A stretch of DNA of 64,000 nt from Pseudomonadales bacterium (GCA_022821865.1 JAJECW010000141.1:1-64000), one strand, 5' to 3'. Counted from the stretch's first letter, positions 17,104 through 26,762 are shown. Made by a program: numbers and translations. Notes: generated by a model not told the origin, from the letters alone.

Positions 17104-19539
17104 TCAGAAACTGTAGCGGATACTCGCCGTAACATGGCGCGGCAACTCCGGCAGCACAATGACACCGCCATAGAGATTGGGGAAATTGGCGCGGAAATAG
17201 CGCTCATCGGTGACATTCTTGAGATTCAGGTTGAATCGCCAGTCCGGGGTTTCATAGCCGATGCCGAAATTCACCAGGGTATAGCCCGGCAGCCGCACAC
17301 TGCGGGAGAAGCCGGAGTGGGTCTGCGCCACATTGGCGACGCTGCCGTTCAACGTCCAGCCATTGTCGAAATCCCAGGTGCCCAGCAGGGAGTATATCCG
17401 TTCCGGCATCCCCGCCCGGCGCGGGTCGCTGCTGATGACGCTCCCCCCGAGGGCGCCGCCGTACAGCCGCCAGGCTTCCACGTCGGGCAGGTCATCGCTG
17501 CCAAGGTAACTGAAGCGCGAGCCCGCCTCCCGGGTATTGAGATTGATCACCTCCATGCGGGTATGGCCGAAAGTGAGCAACAGATGCTCATTAACCACCC
17601 AGCGCGCTTCCAGTTCGATGCCTTCGGTGCGGTTCGCCTGATTGGTCACGATCGACTGCGCGGAAAAATCGGTGCGCTCCTGACGGTACGCCGCGGCGGC
17701 GAAATACAGCCGGCCATCCACGAGCCGGCCCTTGACGCCGGCTTCCAGCAATTTCGACTGGTCCACCGCCGAACCATTGCCCACATTGCCGGTGGTGACT
17801 TCCGAACCCTGGCCGGCGATGACCGTGGACTGCCGGGAAAGCGTCGCATAGGGCAGCATGCCGCTGGCAAGCTCCCAACTCAGGCTGAGCGTCCAGGAAA
17901 GCGCGTCCACTTCGTCTTCCGCGGCGAGTTCGACACAATCTCCCGGCGGCAGGCAGAAGTTGCTGGAACTGGGCAGCAGCAGCTTTGCCAGCGGTTGCCG
18001 GCTCGCCAGGGAGATACGGTCCTGACGCAGCCCGAGCAGGGCCGAAAAACCATTGTCGAAACTGAAATCCGCCAGGGCGGCCAGGCCGATATCGGTGTAA
18101 TCGCCGATGTAGTACTCGGTGTAATCGCCGCCGATGCGGGTGGAAAGCAGCCGCGGTTTCGCCAGGCCCTGGCTGCGGGTGATGTCGTAGCGGTCGAAAT
18201 ACTCGTTGGAGTAATCGTTGCCGTGCTCGAATTCGGTATGCCGGATCGAGGGCGACAGTTGCAGCGCGGCGGTCAGGGCGTCAAGGCGCCAGTCCCGGGA
18301 GAATACGAGCTTGTTCTCCACCACCCAGGCGTCGTGGAACTGGGAAAAGCCATAATTGTTTTCATTGCGCACATCATAGCTTTCGTAAAACAACTGGTTG
18401 CTCCAGTCCCAGCCGGAATCGCTCTCGCCGAGCAGGCCGAAATACAGCGTGGTGACCGCGGTGTCCAGGGTATCCTCCGGGTGGGTGAAATTCATGTTGC
18501 CTTCGATATGGGCCACGCCGGGATTCACCAATGCCAGCAATTCCGGAAAACACCCGAACACCGGGCTCGGGCCGACCCGGCAGACGCCTTCGCCTTCCAG
18601 TCTTCCCGCCTGCCCCGGCGCAATGCCCGGCGTGAAGGGATTGAGGTCGGTGAAGCCATCCCCGTCCACATCGAACTCCTGATGGGAAACATAGCCGTCC
18701 CCATTGCGGTCGAGGTCCGGGGGAGAGCCGGTCACGTAGCGGCCGTGGTCTATCAGTTCCTGGCTCAGACGATTCCAGCCGGAAATCTCGTTGCTGAGAT
18801 AGTTGTGCCACATGCCGCCGAACTGGGCCCGCAGTCCATCGGACAGGTCGAGGTCCACCGAAGCCTGCAACAATTCCTGGCCGCGGTCGGTATTGTCGTA
18901 GTATGAGCCGGAATCCTCGGCGAGTGCGTACAGGTAGTACCCCAACTGCTCCGCGCCAATCCGGGCGGGGCCGCCGAGTTCCGCCGACAGCGTCGACTTG
19001 TCCCAGCTTCCGGTGGTGAAACTGGCGCCGCCGCGGGTGTCGGCGAACAGCGCTCCGGTTTCCTCGACCCGCGCCGATTTAGGATTGATATTGAGATAGC
19101 CGCCGATCTTGGATGGCCCGTAAATCGGCGAGGCGGGGCCCCGCACGATGTCGATACGGTCGGCGGCGGCGATGGGAGTGGGATAACTCGCCGGATTGTC
19201 GAGCCGGCGCATGCCTCGGAAATAACTCTCACCCGGCGTTCCCCGAATATCGAGTCCGCCGGCGGCGCCGAAAAAGGACTGGGTGAAGGTGCCGGGGGAA
19301 AGCGCGATCAATTCGTCGATATCCTGCAAATCGAATCGCTCCAGCAGGGCCGCCGAAATCGTGGACGCCGAGCGCGGCGTTTCCAGCAGCGACTTGTCAA
19401 AGCCAAAAACCGATTCCACATAGCCCCCGGGCAAGCTGTCAAGATCCCCGGTGACGACGATTTCCTCCACCCGGTTCTGACCCGCCGCCCCACCCGGGCA
19501 AAGCAATAGCGTGCAAAGAGCGAACGTTCTCCATACCAC
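17104..19539 (-). CDS. TonB-dependent outer-membrane receptor with EF-hand loop
   Basis: A TonB-dependent transporter of about 811 residues. A GTG start at 19539 gives a clean signal peptide ending near GGAAGQ, with a GGAGAG site upstream. The frame is open to 19596. The TonB box region is VEEIVVTG. The plug domain has IRGTPGESYFRGMRR and VRGPASPIYG. A beta barrel ends in the expected aromatic Phe (ASIRYSF). About residues 275-300 contain a canonical EF-hand loop (DLDRNGDGYVSHQEF) followed by DVDGDGFTDLN, which is unusual in a receptor loop. The substrate cannot be read from sequence. pyrD follows after 27 bp. Confidence 0.93.
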   Translation of the reverse strand: MVWRTFALCTLLLCPGGAAGQNRVEEIVVTGDLDSLPGGYVESVFGFDKSLLETPRSASTISAALLERFDLQDIDELIALSPGTFTQSFFGAAGGLDIRGTPGESYFRGMRRLDNPASYPTPIAAADRIDIVRGPASPIYGPSKIGGYLNINPKSARVEETGALFADTRGGASFTTGSWDKSTLSAELGGPARIGAEQLGYYLYALAEDSGSYYDNTDRGQELLQASVDLDLSDGLRAQFGGMWHNYLSNEISGWNRLSQELIDHGRYVTGSPPDLDRNGDGYVSHQEFDVDGDGFTDLNPFTPGIAPGQAGRLEGEGVCRVGPSPVFGCFPELLALVNPGVAHIEGNMNFTHPEDTLDTAVTTLYFGLLGESDSGWDWSNQLFYESYDVRNENNYGFSQFHDAWVVENKLVFSRDWRLDALTAALQLSPSIRHTEFEHGNDYSNEYFDRYDITRSQGLAKPRLLSTRIGGDYTEYYIGDYTDIGLAALADFSFDNGFSALLGLRQDRISLASRQPLAKLLLPSSSNFCLPPGDCVELAAEDEVDALSWTLSLSWELASGMLPYATLSRQSTVIAGQGSEVTTGNVGNGSAVDQSKLLEAGVKGRLVDGRLYFAAAAYRQERTDFSAQSIVTNQANRTEGIELEARWVVNEHLLLTFGHTRMEVINLNTREAGSRFSYLGSDDLPDVEAWRLYGGALGGSVISSDPRRAGMPERIYSLLGTWDFDNGWTLNGSVANVAQTHSGFSRSVRLPGYTLVNFGIGYETPDWRFNLNLKNVTDERYFRANFPNLYGGVIVLPELPRHVTASIRYSF

Positions 19540-19608
19540 AGGACTCTCTCCGAATCTCAACAACAGACACCAAACCGGGATTTGCTCCCGAATCAAGGCA
19601 GATGACCC

Positions 19609-19628
19609 ACCAGGAGCCCAGGCTCCTA
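19609..19628 (+). repeat. Minimal mosaic repeat remnant
   Basis: CAGGAGCCCAGGCTCCTAG is a near-perfect palindrome made only of the outer ends (AGGAGCC...GGCTCCTAG) of the larger mosaic repeat. It lies between the divergent receptor and MoxR genes and looks like an internally deleted copy. Confidence 0.55.
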
Positions 19629-19689
19629 GACATCCATAGCAAAACCATTACAATCGCCCACTTCGCGCCCCCAACCGAGACCCTGGTCA

Positions 19690-20649
19690 ATGAGCCAACA
19701 TAGTACGATCACGGAACTGAAGAACTGGCTGTCGATGCAAATCATCGGACAGGAGCGGTTGATCGACCGGTTGCTGATTGCCCTGCTCGCCGATGGCCAC
19801 CTGCTCGTGGAGGGCGCGCCGGGGCTCGCCAAGACCAAGGCGATCAAGGATCTTTCCCGGGGCATTGAAGGCGACTTCCACCGTATCCAGTTTACCCCGG
19901 ATCTGCTGCCCAGCGATATCACCGGCACCGAAGTTTTCCGGCCCGAAGATGGTTCCTTCCGTTTCCAGCAGGGCCCGATTTTCCACAATCTCGTGCTTGC
20001 CGACGAAATCAACCGCGCCCCCGCCAAGGTGCAGTCGGCGCTGCTCGAAGCCATGGGCGAGCACCAGGTCAGCGTGGGGCGCGAATCCTTCACCCTGCCG
20101 CCCCTGTTTCTGGTCATGGCGACCCAAAACCCCATCGAGCAGGAAGGCACCTATCCCCTGCCGGAAGCGCAGCTTGACCGCTTTCTCATGCATGTCACCA
20201 TTACCTACCCCGCCATCGAGGCCGAACGCGACATTCTCCATCTGGTGCGGGAAGAAGCCGCCAACAAGCTGCCCCAGCCCCCCAGCCAGGTGCCCCAGGA
20301 CAAGGTCTTCGCCGCCCGTCAGGAAGTACTCGAAATGCACATGGCGCCGGAAGTCGAGGAATACATCATCCAGCTCATCATGGCGACCCGGAATCCCCTG
20401 GTATACGGCCAGGATCTGGAAGGCTGGCTCGAATACGGCGCCAGTCCCCGGGGCACGATTTCCCTGGATCGTTGCGCCCGGGCCCACGCCTGGATCCAGG
20501 GCAAGGATTTCGTCAGCCCCGATGATGTGCAGGAAATCCTGTTCGACGTGCTCCGCCACCGCATTCTGCTCAGTTTTGAGGCCGAAGCCAGCGGCGTCAC
20601 GCCGAACAAGGTACTGGAAACGGTTCGCGAACGCGTACCCTCCCCCTGA
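19690..20649 (+). CDS. MoxR-family AAA+ ATPase
   Basis: A 319-residue MoxR-type AAA+ ATPase, thought to work as a chaperone with von Willebrand A proteins such as those encoded downstream. Walker A is GAPGLAKTK (about residues 42-50). Walker B is LVLADEINRA (about 103-112). Sensor 1 is MATQNPIEQEGTYPLPEAQLDRF, the MoxR hallmark. The C-terminal lid carries SPRGTISLDRCARA. It is the first gene of a six-gene Bat-type operon, followed 14 bp later by the DUF58 gene. Confidence 0.96.
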   Translation: MSQHSTITELKNWLSMQIIGQERLIDRLLIALLADGHLLVEGAPGLAKTKAIKDLSRGIEGDFHRIQFTPDLLPSDITGTEVFRPEDGSFRFQQGPIFHNLVLADEINRAPAKVQSALLEAMGEHQVSVGRESFTLPPLFLVMATQNPIEQEGTYPLPEAQLDRFLMHVTITYPAIEAERDILHLVREEAANKLPQPPSQVPQDKVFAARQEVLEMHMAPEVEEYIIQLIMATRNPLVYGQDLEGWLEYGASPRGTISLDRCARAHAWIQGKDFVSPDDVQEILFDVLRHRILLSFEAEASGVTPNKVLETVRERVPSP

Positions 20650-20663
20650 CTGGCCTTGCCGGC

Positions 20664-21632
20664 ATGAGTTCCAGGCACCGCATCGATCCGGAACACGCGC
20701 GCTACCAGACCACCGGCGCGGTGGTCACCCTGCGGCAACTGCTGATGCAGCGCTACGCCGCGAAGACCCTGGAATACCTTGCCCACAGCCGCTCCATCGC
20801 CGGCATCAGCGGCCTGCACCTGTCCAGGATGCGCGGCCGCGGCATCGATTTCGAGGAATTCCGCCCCTATCAGCCAGGCGACGACATCCGCCTGATCGAC
20901 TGGCGGGTGACCGCCCGCACCAGCCGACCCTTTACCAAGGTTTTCCGCGAAGAGCGCGAGCGGCCGGTCATCATCGCGGTGGACCAGACCCGCAACATGT
21001 ATTTTGGCAGCCGGGTGGCGTTCAAGTCGGTCATCGCCGCCCAGGCCGCCGCGGTATTCTGCTGGCTGGCCATCGACAACGGCGACCGGGTGGGCGGACT
21101 GGTTTTCTCCGACCGCGAAGCGCGTCTTGTGCGGCCCAAGCGCAGCCGGCGCTCGGCGCTGCACCTGCTCAACCAGATATATGAATTCAACCAGGCCCTG
21201 GGCGACATCGCCCGCGGCGACTCCAGGGCAGATGAGAGTACCGGCCTGTCCATCGCCCTCGGCCAGATTCGCAAGATTCTCCGCCCCGGCAGCACCTTGT
21301 ACGTGATTTCGGATTTTGCCACCCTCGATGAACGGGCGGTGAACTTTCTCAATCAACTCAGCCAACACAACAACGTGGTATGTTGCCTGGTGTACGATGC
21401 GCTGGAAGAATCCCTGCCCACGCCGGGGCTGTACAGTATCACCGACGGTCGGCGCAAGGGCGCGCTGAACACTTTCAACCGGCGCGCGAGAATTCGCTAC
21501 CGGGAACAGTTCGCCGAGAGAATGCGGCTGATCGAGTCCGAATTCGACCGCCTCCAGGTGGCGCTGTTGAAGATTCGCACCAGTGATCTCGTGGTGGAGC
21601 GGATACGCCAGTGGATAGCGCAGAACTCCTAG
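20664..21632 (+). CDS. DUF58 domain protein
   Basis: A 322-residue DUF58 protein, the standard partner of MoxR ATPases. It has the family signature GRGIDFEEFRPYQPGDDIRLIDW near residues 55-75. After it comes a vWA-like fold in which the usual DxSxS is changed to VDQTRNM, so a metal site is doubtful. No signal or membrane segment is obvious, so it is probably cytoplasmic or peripheral. Its role is not known precisely. The gene end overlaps the GTG start of the next gene by 22 bp. Confidence 0.94.
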   Translation: MSSRHRIDPEHARYQTTGAVVTLRQLLMQRYAAKTLEYLAHSRSIAGISGLHLSRMRGRGIDFEEFRPYQPGDDIRLIDWRVTARTSRPFTKVFREERERPVIIAVDQTRNMYFGSRVAFKSVIAAQAAAVFCWLAIDNGDRVGGLVFSDREARLVRPKRSRRSALHLLNQIYEFNQALGDIARGDSRADESTGLSIALGQIRKILRPGSTLYVISDFATLDERAVNFLNQLSQHNNVVCCLVYDALEESLPTPGLYSITDGRRKGALNTFNRRARIRYREQFAERMRLIESEFDRLQVALLKIRTSDLVVERIRQWIAQNS

Positions 21633-22168
21633 CCCAGCTTGCGGATATTCATTTGCCGGAGCCCGTGGGGCTGTGGCCGCCGGCGGCGGGCTGGTGGCTG
21701 CTTGCCCTGCTGCTCGCGCTCGGCCTCTGGTTCGGCGGGCGGTGGGCCTGGGCGGTCTGGCGCCGGCGCCGGTTCTGCGGCCACGCCCTGCTGGAGCTCG
21801 AACGCATCCTGGACGTCTTCGCCGCGGCGGAAAGCGAAGACCCGGCTGCGGCCCGGCTGCGCTACGTCAATGCCTTCAACTCGGTCCTGCGGCGCGTGGC
21901 GCTGACGCATTTCCCCGAAACCGGCGTGGCCGGCCTCGGCGGCGATGACTGGGTACGCTTTCTCCGGGAGCACGGCAACTGCGGAAATCTTGACCGGGAT
22001 CTTGCCGCGGCATTGAGTCACGGTCGATTCCGGCCTACCATCTCCGCGGATACGGACAAGCTGCATGAATTCGGCCGGGAGTGGGTCCGCTCCACCTATC
22101 TGCGCCCCCGCCATCCGCAACCGCATCAGACTGCGAGCGGTCTGAAGGTATCAGGATCCGATGCTTGA
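21611..22168 (+). CDS. DUF4381 membrane protein
   Basis: A 185-residue single-pass protein of the DUF4381 family found inside MoxR/Bat operons. It has one membrane helix near residues 27-45 (GWWLLALLLALGLWFGG) flanked by basic WRRRRF. A helical cytoplasmic domain follows, with the family element RLRYVNAFNSVLRRVAL. The start is GTG at 21611 inside the DUF58 gene. The stop overlaps the next ATG by 8 bp, so translational coupling on both sides is likely. The function is unknown beyond the operon context. Confidence 0.87.
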   Translation: MDSAELLAQLADIHLPEPVGLWPPAAGWWLLALLLALGLWFGGRWAWAVWRRRRFCGHALLELERILDVFAAAESEDPAAARLRYVNAFNSVLRRVALTHFPETGVAGLGGDDWVRFLREHGNCGNLDRDLAAALSHGRFRPTISADTDKLHEFGREWVRSTYLRPRHPQPHQTASGLKVSGSDA

Positions 22169-23210
22169 GTTCACCTGGCCCTGGGCATTCCTGCTTCTGC
22201 CCCTGCCCCTGCTGGTGCATCGGCTGGCGGCCCGCGCTCCGCGCCAGGACGCCGCCCTCTACGTGCCTTTTTTCAGCGTACTCACCGGGCTCCAGTCCGA
22301 CAATGAAAACCTGGCTTCCGGGCGGATTCTCAACCTGATCTGCTGTGTGCTCATCTGGCTGCTCGTGGTGCTTGCGGCGAGCCGGCCGCAGTGGCTTGGA
22401 GAACCCGTGCAATTGCCTTCCACAGGGCGCGACCTGATGCTTGCGGTGGATATTTCCGGCAGCATGGAGGCCCAGGACATGATCGTCGGCAACCGCCAGG
22501 CTTCGCGCATCGATGTGGTGAAGGCTGTGGTGGGCGATTTTGTCGAACGCCGGGAAGGCGACCGGCTCGGCCTGATCCTGTTTGCCGCCCACGCCTATAT
22601 CCAGGCGCCGCTGACTTTTGACCGCAAGGTGGTGGGAGAACTGCTGGAAGAGGCCGATATCGGCATCATCGAGGAATCGGCTACCGCCATCGGCGATGCC
22701 ATCGGCCTGTCGGTCATCCATCTGCGCAGCCGCCCGGAAAACAGCCGGGTGCTCGTATTGCTCACCGATGGCGTCAACAATGCCGGCGAAGTCTCCCCGG
22801 AACAGGCGGGCCAGCTCGCCCGCACCGAAAACATCAGGATCTACACCATCGGCATCGGCGCCGACCAGATTACCCAGCGCACCTTTTTCGGCGCCCGCAC
22901 CATCAATCCTTCCGCCGAACTCGATGAAGCCGTGCTGACCCGAATTGCGGAATCCACCGGCGGACGCTATTTCCGCGCCCGGGACGTATCCGACCTGGTG
23001 GGCATCTACGAAGAACTCGACCGCCTCGAAGCCGTTGAACAGGACGAGCAAACCTACCGCCCCACCCGGGTGCTGTTCCACTGGCCCCTGGGCGGAGCCG
23101 TGCTGCTCAGCTTCCTGCTGGCGCTGGTATCGATTCCCTGGCTATCGCTGTCGGGCCGGGCGTTGTTGAACGACCCGGAAGAACTGCCCGCGGGCGCCCG
23201 GGAAGTGTAG
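22161..23210 (+). CDS. batA: BatA-type von Willebrand factor A membrane protein
   Basis: A 349-residue inner-membrane vWA protein like BatA of Bacteroides and Leptospira aerotolerance operons. There are two N-terminal membrane segments (about residues 5-20 and 54-74). A vWA domain with an intact MIDAS (AVDISGSM, about residue 95) and a later TDGVNN element follows, and a C-terminal helix (LGGAVLLSFLLALVSIPWL) closes the protein. In this family the periplasmic vWA domain is assumed to bind partners; the target is unknown. The next gene starts 7 bp downstream. Confidence 0.92.
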   Translation: MLEFTWPWAFLLLPLPLLVHRLAARAPRQDAALYVPFFSVLTGLQSDNENLASGRILNLICCVLIWLLVVLAASRPQWLGEPVQLPSTGRDLMLAVDISGSMEAQDMIVGNRQASRIDVVKAVVGDFVERREGDRLGLILFAAHAYIQAPLTFDRKVVGELLEEADIGIIEESATAIGDAIGLSVIHLRSRPENSRVLVLLTDGVNNAGEVSPEQAGQLARTENIRIYTIGIGADQITQRTFFGARTINPSAELDEAVLTRIAESTGGRYFRARDVSDLVGIYEELDRLEAVEQDEQTYRPTRVLFHWPLGGAVLLSFLLALVSIPWLSLSGRALLNDPEELPAGAREV

Positions 23211-23217
23211 GAGCCCC

Positions 23218-24993
23218 ATGGAGTTTTCCACCGCCATATTCAACGAGTTTCATTTCCTGCGCCCCTGGTGGCTGCTGGCGCTGCTGCCCGCGGTGGTTTT
23301 CGTAGTCGCCCTGTGGCGCGTGAACAGCTCCCTGAGCGCCTGGGACAAGGCCATCGACAGGAACCTGCTGCCCTACCTGCTGGACCGTTCGCGCAATGCC
23401 TCCCAGCGCACCCCGCTATTGCTGCTGCTCTGCGCCTGGCTGCTGTCCGCCGTTGCCCTGGCCGGCCCCGTCTGGGAAAAACTGCCCCAGCCGGTACAGC
23501 AGCGCCAGGATGCCATGGTCATCGTCATGGACCTGTCGCTGTCGATGTTCGCCCAGGACCATGTGCCTTCGCGCCTCGATCTGGCCAAACGCAAGCTGCG
23601 CGATATCCTGGCCCTGCGCGACGAAGGCCAGACCGGCCTGGTGGTCTACGCGGGCGACGCCCACGCGGTCATGCCGCTCACCGACGATGTGGTGACCATC
23701 GAGGCCCTGGTGCCTTCCCTGAACCCCAATATCATGCCGCTGTTTGGCAGCAATCCCATGGCCGCAATCGAGATGGCCATGGAACTGCTCAACAATGTGG
23801 AAGCATCCGAAGGCAAGATTCTGCTTATGACCGACGGCATCAGCGGCTTTGACCAGGAACTGCTGATTACCCGGCAACTCGAGGAAACGCCCTACGAACT
23901 GCTGATCATGGGAATCGGCACCGAACAGGGGGCGCCCATCCGCACCAGCGACGGCAATTTCCTCACCGACCGGCAGGGCGACATGGTGGTGCCCGCCCTG
24001 AACCGCAGCGTGTTGCAATCCCTGGCGAACCGGGTCGGCGGGCGCTATCACGATATCCAGCTTTCCGACTCGGATCTGGCCTACCTGCTCACCGATCGCA
24101 ATCTGCTCGACGATCCGCAGTTGAGCGATGTGGAGGAGGAATTCGACATCTGGTACGAAACCGGCCCCTGGTTGCTGTTGCTGATTGCGCCCATTGCCGC
24201 GCTCGGTTTTCGCCGGGGCTGGCTGTTCGGTTGGCTGCTGGCGGCTGGCTTCCTGACTCTCCTGCCGGCGCCGGAAACCAGGGCGGCGGAATGGGCCGGA
24301 CTGTGGCAAACCCCCGACCAGCGCGGCGCCAGAGCCTACGCCGACGAAGACCATTCCCTGGCCGCCAGCCTGTTTGCATCTCCCGGCTGGCAGGGCGCGG
24401 CCAACTATCGCGCGGAAGACTACGATGCCGCCATCGCCGCCTACAGCGCCCTCAACACCCCCGATGGACATTACAATCGGGGCAATGCCCTGGCCCTGAC
24501 CGGCAATTACGCCGAGGCCATCGCCGCCTACGACATCACCCTGGGCATGGACCCGGAGCACGAAGACGCCATTTTCAACAGGGACATCGTCGAGCAACTG
24601 CTTGCGGAACAGCAGTCGGAAGACGGCGAAAGCACCGACGGCGACAACGAGAGCGAACAGTCGGAGCAAAATTCCGAGCAGCAGTCGGAACAGCAGGAAC
24701 AAGGCGAGCAGCAGGACCAGCAAAGCCGGGAAGGCGACCAGAACCAACAGCAGGACCAGCAACAGGACCAGGCGCCGGAAGACCAGGAAAATTCCGAATC
24801 GAACAGCGAGCAGAACACGCCAAGCCAGAACAGCAACGAGGAATTCGAGGAGCAGCAGTCGCTGGAGCAATGGCTGCGCCGGATTGAAGACGATCCCGGC
24901 GAGCTGCTCCAGCGCAAGTTCCGCTACCAGTACCGGCAGCGGCAATTGAACGGTACGGCCAACAGTCTGCAGGACGGAGGTCAGATATGGTAA
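23218..24993 (+). CDS. BatB/BatC-type vWA-TPR fusion protein
   Basis: A 591-residue protein combining what are separate BatB and BatC proteins in Bacteroides. Membrane segments lie near residues 17-36, 61-81 and 315-350. The vWA domain between them has the MIDAS MDLSLSMFAQD near residue 102. TPR-like repeats follow around 395-465 (DYDAAIAAYSAL, NYAEAIAAYDITLGMDP). A strongly acidic, Gln/Glu-rich low-complexity stretch covers about 466-555. The end (LLQRKFRYQYRQRQL) is a conserved Bat element. The stop overlaps the batD start by 7 bp. Confidence 0.92.
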   Translation: MEFSTAIFNEFHFLRPWWLLALLPAVVFVVALWRVNSSLSAWDKAIDRNLLPYLLDRSRNASQRTPLLLLLCAWLLSAVALAGPVWEKLPQPVQQRQDAMVIVMDLSLSMFAQDHVPSRLDLAKRKLRDILALRDEGQTGLVVYAGDAHAVMPLTDDVVTIEALVPSLNPNIMPLFGSNPMAAIEMAMELLNNVEASEGKILLMTDGISGFDQELLITRQLEETPYELLIMGIGTEQGAPIRTSDGNFLTDRQGDMVVPALNRSVLQSLANRVGGRYHDIQLSDSDLAYLLTDRNLLDDPQLSDVEEEFDIWYETGPWLLLLIAPIAALGFRRGWLFGWLLAAGFLTLLPAPETRAAEWAGLWQTPDQRGARAYADEDHSLAASLFASPGWQGAANYRAEDYDAAIAAYSALNTPDGHYNRGNALALTGNYAEAIAAYDITLGMDPEHEDAIFNRDIVEQLLAEQQSEDGESTDGDNESEQSEQNSEQQSEQQEQGEQQDQQSREGDQNQQQDQQQDQAPEDQENSESNSEQNTPSQNSNEEFEEQQSLEQWLRRIEDDPGELLQRKFRYQYRQRQLNGTANSLQDGGQIW

Positions 24994-26762
24994 GGCAGGC
25001 AATCCGCATGATGCTGCTCGCGGCGTTCGCCCTGCCGCTGCTCGCCCAGGAAATCGAGACCAGCGTTGACCGCAGCGAACTCGCCCGGGGCGAAACCCTG
25101 ACCTACACCATTCGCGTCTTCGACCGGCGCCAGGGCATGCAACTCGACCTGACGCCGCTCACCGAGGATTTCGACGTCCTCGGCACCCGCACTTCGAGCC
25201 AGATTCGCAGCGTCAATGGCAGCGTGGAATCCTGGACCGACTACATCGTTACCCTGTTTCCGCTCACCGAGGGAAATCTCACGATTCCCGCCATCCAGGT
25301 CAACGAAGCCCTGACCGATCCCGTCGAAGTGCTCGTGCGCAATGAAGGCACCCGCTCCAACCAGGGCAATGGGGAGCTTTTTCTGGAACTCGAGGCCGGC
25401 AAGGAATCGATCTATGTGCAGGAGCAACTGCTGTTCGCCGTGCGCCTGTATTACACCATCAACGGCATCCGCAATCCCCAGTTCACCGAGTTGGAAATCC
25501 CGGATACCGTGATCCAGTTGATCGGCTCGCCCAATCAGTACGAAAAACTCATTGACGGCGTCCGCTATGGCGTCTACGAAAAGCGCTATGTGATTTTCCC
25601 CCAGCGCAGCGGCACCCTGGAGATTCCGGATATCCTGTTTCGCGGCGAAGTCACCGATGGTTCGAGCAATTTTGTCTTCCGCAATCTCAACACCCGGCGC
25701 GTGACCGCATTCACCGAAGGCATGAGCATTGCGGTTCTCGAACGCCCGGAGATCACCCGGGACAGCGATTACTGGCTGCCCCTGCGCGAACTGAACATCG
25801 GGGAAAGCTGGGAAGGCCCCGTGGACGACCTGCGAATCGGCGATACCCTGACCCGCACCATCACCCTGGAAGCCCAGGGCCTCGACGGCGCGGTGCTGCC
25901 GCCGCTCGCGGAAATCACCCTGGACGGTGCCAATGTGTATCCGGAGCCTTCCGAGATCGAGCGCATGTTCATCGATGGCAGTATCGTGGGCACCCGCATC
26001 GAGCGCAGTTCCATCATCGCCACCGAAGCCGGCGCCCTGGAAATCCCGGAAGTCGTGATTCCCTGGTGGAATGTGGAAACCGACCAGCAGGAATTCGCCA
26101 CCATTCCCGCCACGGTGCTGGCCATCAATACCGTGGCCGGCGCCACGCCCGCCGAGCAGACTATTGCCAGCGCCGGCGATGATCTGGCGGAACTGCTCGC
26201 CGCGGCCCCGGCGGTGGATCAGGAAATGATCGACGCCCAGGCCGCCGCGGAAACCATCGAAATCGGCGAGAACTGGCTCAACTGGCTGCTAGGCATCGTC
26301 ATCGCCGCCATTGCCGCGGCGCTGTATCTGGCGCTGGTGCGGCCGCGCCATGGAGCCATTGCCGGCCATCTGCGCCAGGGCAGGCAGCAGATTCAGGCCC
26401 ATTACGCCCCGGAAAACAACGAAGGCGTGGCCTACCGCAACTTGCGCAAGGCCCTGAACCGGGGCCAATTGCCGCAAATCCGGCGCAGCCTGGTGCGCTG
26501 GGCCGACCACCACATCGATTCCCGCCGTATCGCCAATATGGAAGACATCCTCAACCAGCGCGAGGCGCCGGAATTGCACGATTTCGTCAACCAGGTCCAG
26601 GCCGCCCTGTTCAGCACTTCCGCGGCGGAAACAGGCGGGCCCGCCATCAGCGCCCGGGAATTCGCCCGCATCGCGGCCGGGATGCGCAAGCGGAAACAGC
26701 AGCGCATCCGCGGGCAACGCAAGGCCGCCCGCTACGCCCTCACCCCGCTGTACCGCATCTGA
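24987..26762 (+). CDS. batD: BatD-type protein
   Basis: A 591-residue BatD-family protein. It has a signal peptide (cleavage near LLAQE, residue 21) and a long periplasmic region of beta-sandwich domains beginning VDRSELARGETLTYTIRV. One membrane helix lies near residues 430-450 (WLNWLLGIVIAAIAAALYLALV), and a cytoplasmic, Arg/Gln-rich tail follows. In Bacteroides, bat genes affect oxygen tolerance; in other bacteria the role may be envelope stress. It is the last gene of the operon and faces the GMC oxidoreductase gene. Confidence 0.92.
   Translation: MVRQAIRMMLLAAFALPLLAQEIETSVDRSELARGETLTYTIRVFDRRQGMQLDLTPLTEDFDVLGTRTSSQIRSVNGSVESWTDYIVTLFPLTEGNLTIPAIQVNEALTDPVEVLVRNEGTRSNQGNGELFLELEAGKESIYVQEQLLFAVRLYYTINGIRNPQFTELEIPDTVIQLIGSPNQYEKLIDGVRYGVYEKRYVIFPQRSGTLEIPDILFRGEVTDGSSNFVFRNLNTRRVTAFTEGMSIAVLERPEITRDSDYWLPLRELNIGESWEGPVDDLRIGDTLTRTITLEAQGLDGAVLPPLAEITLDGANVYPEPSEIERMFIDGSIVGTRIERSSIIATEAGALEIPEVVIPWWNVETDQQEFATIPATVLAINTVAGATPAEQTIASAGDDLAELLAAAPAVDQEMIDAQAAAETIEIGENWLNWLLGIVIAAIAAALYLALVRPRHGAIAGHLRQGRQQIQAHYAPENNEGVAYRNLRKALNRGQLPQIRRSLVRWADHHIDSRRIANMEDILNQREAPELHDFVNQVQAALFSTSAAETGGPAISAREFARIAAGMRKRKQQRIRGQRKAARYALTPLYRI

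Noticed and set aside
16714..18906. 730-codon open frame on the plus strand
   Set aside because: It is antisense to the TonB-dependent receptor and pyrD, which have clear domains. Long antisense frames are common in GC-rich DNA.
20664..21632. Active MIDAS site in the DUF58 protein
   Set aside because: The expected DxSxS position reads DQTRN, so metal binding is not supported.
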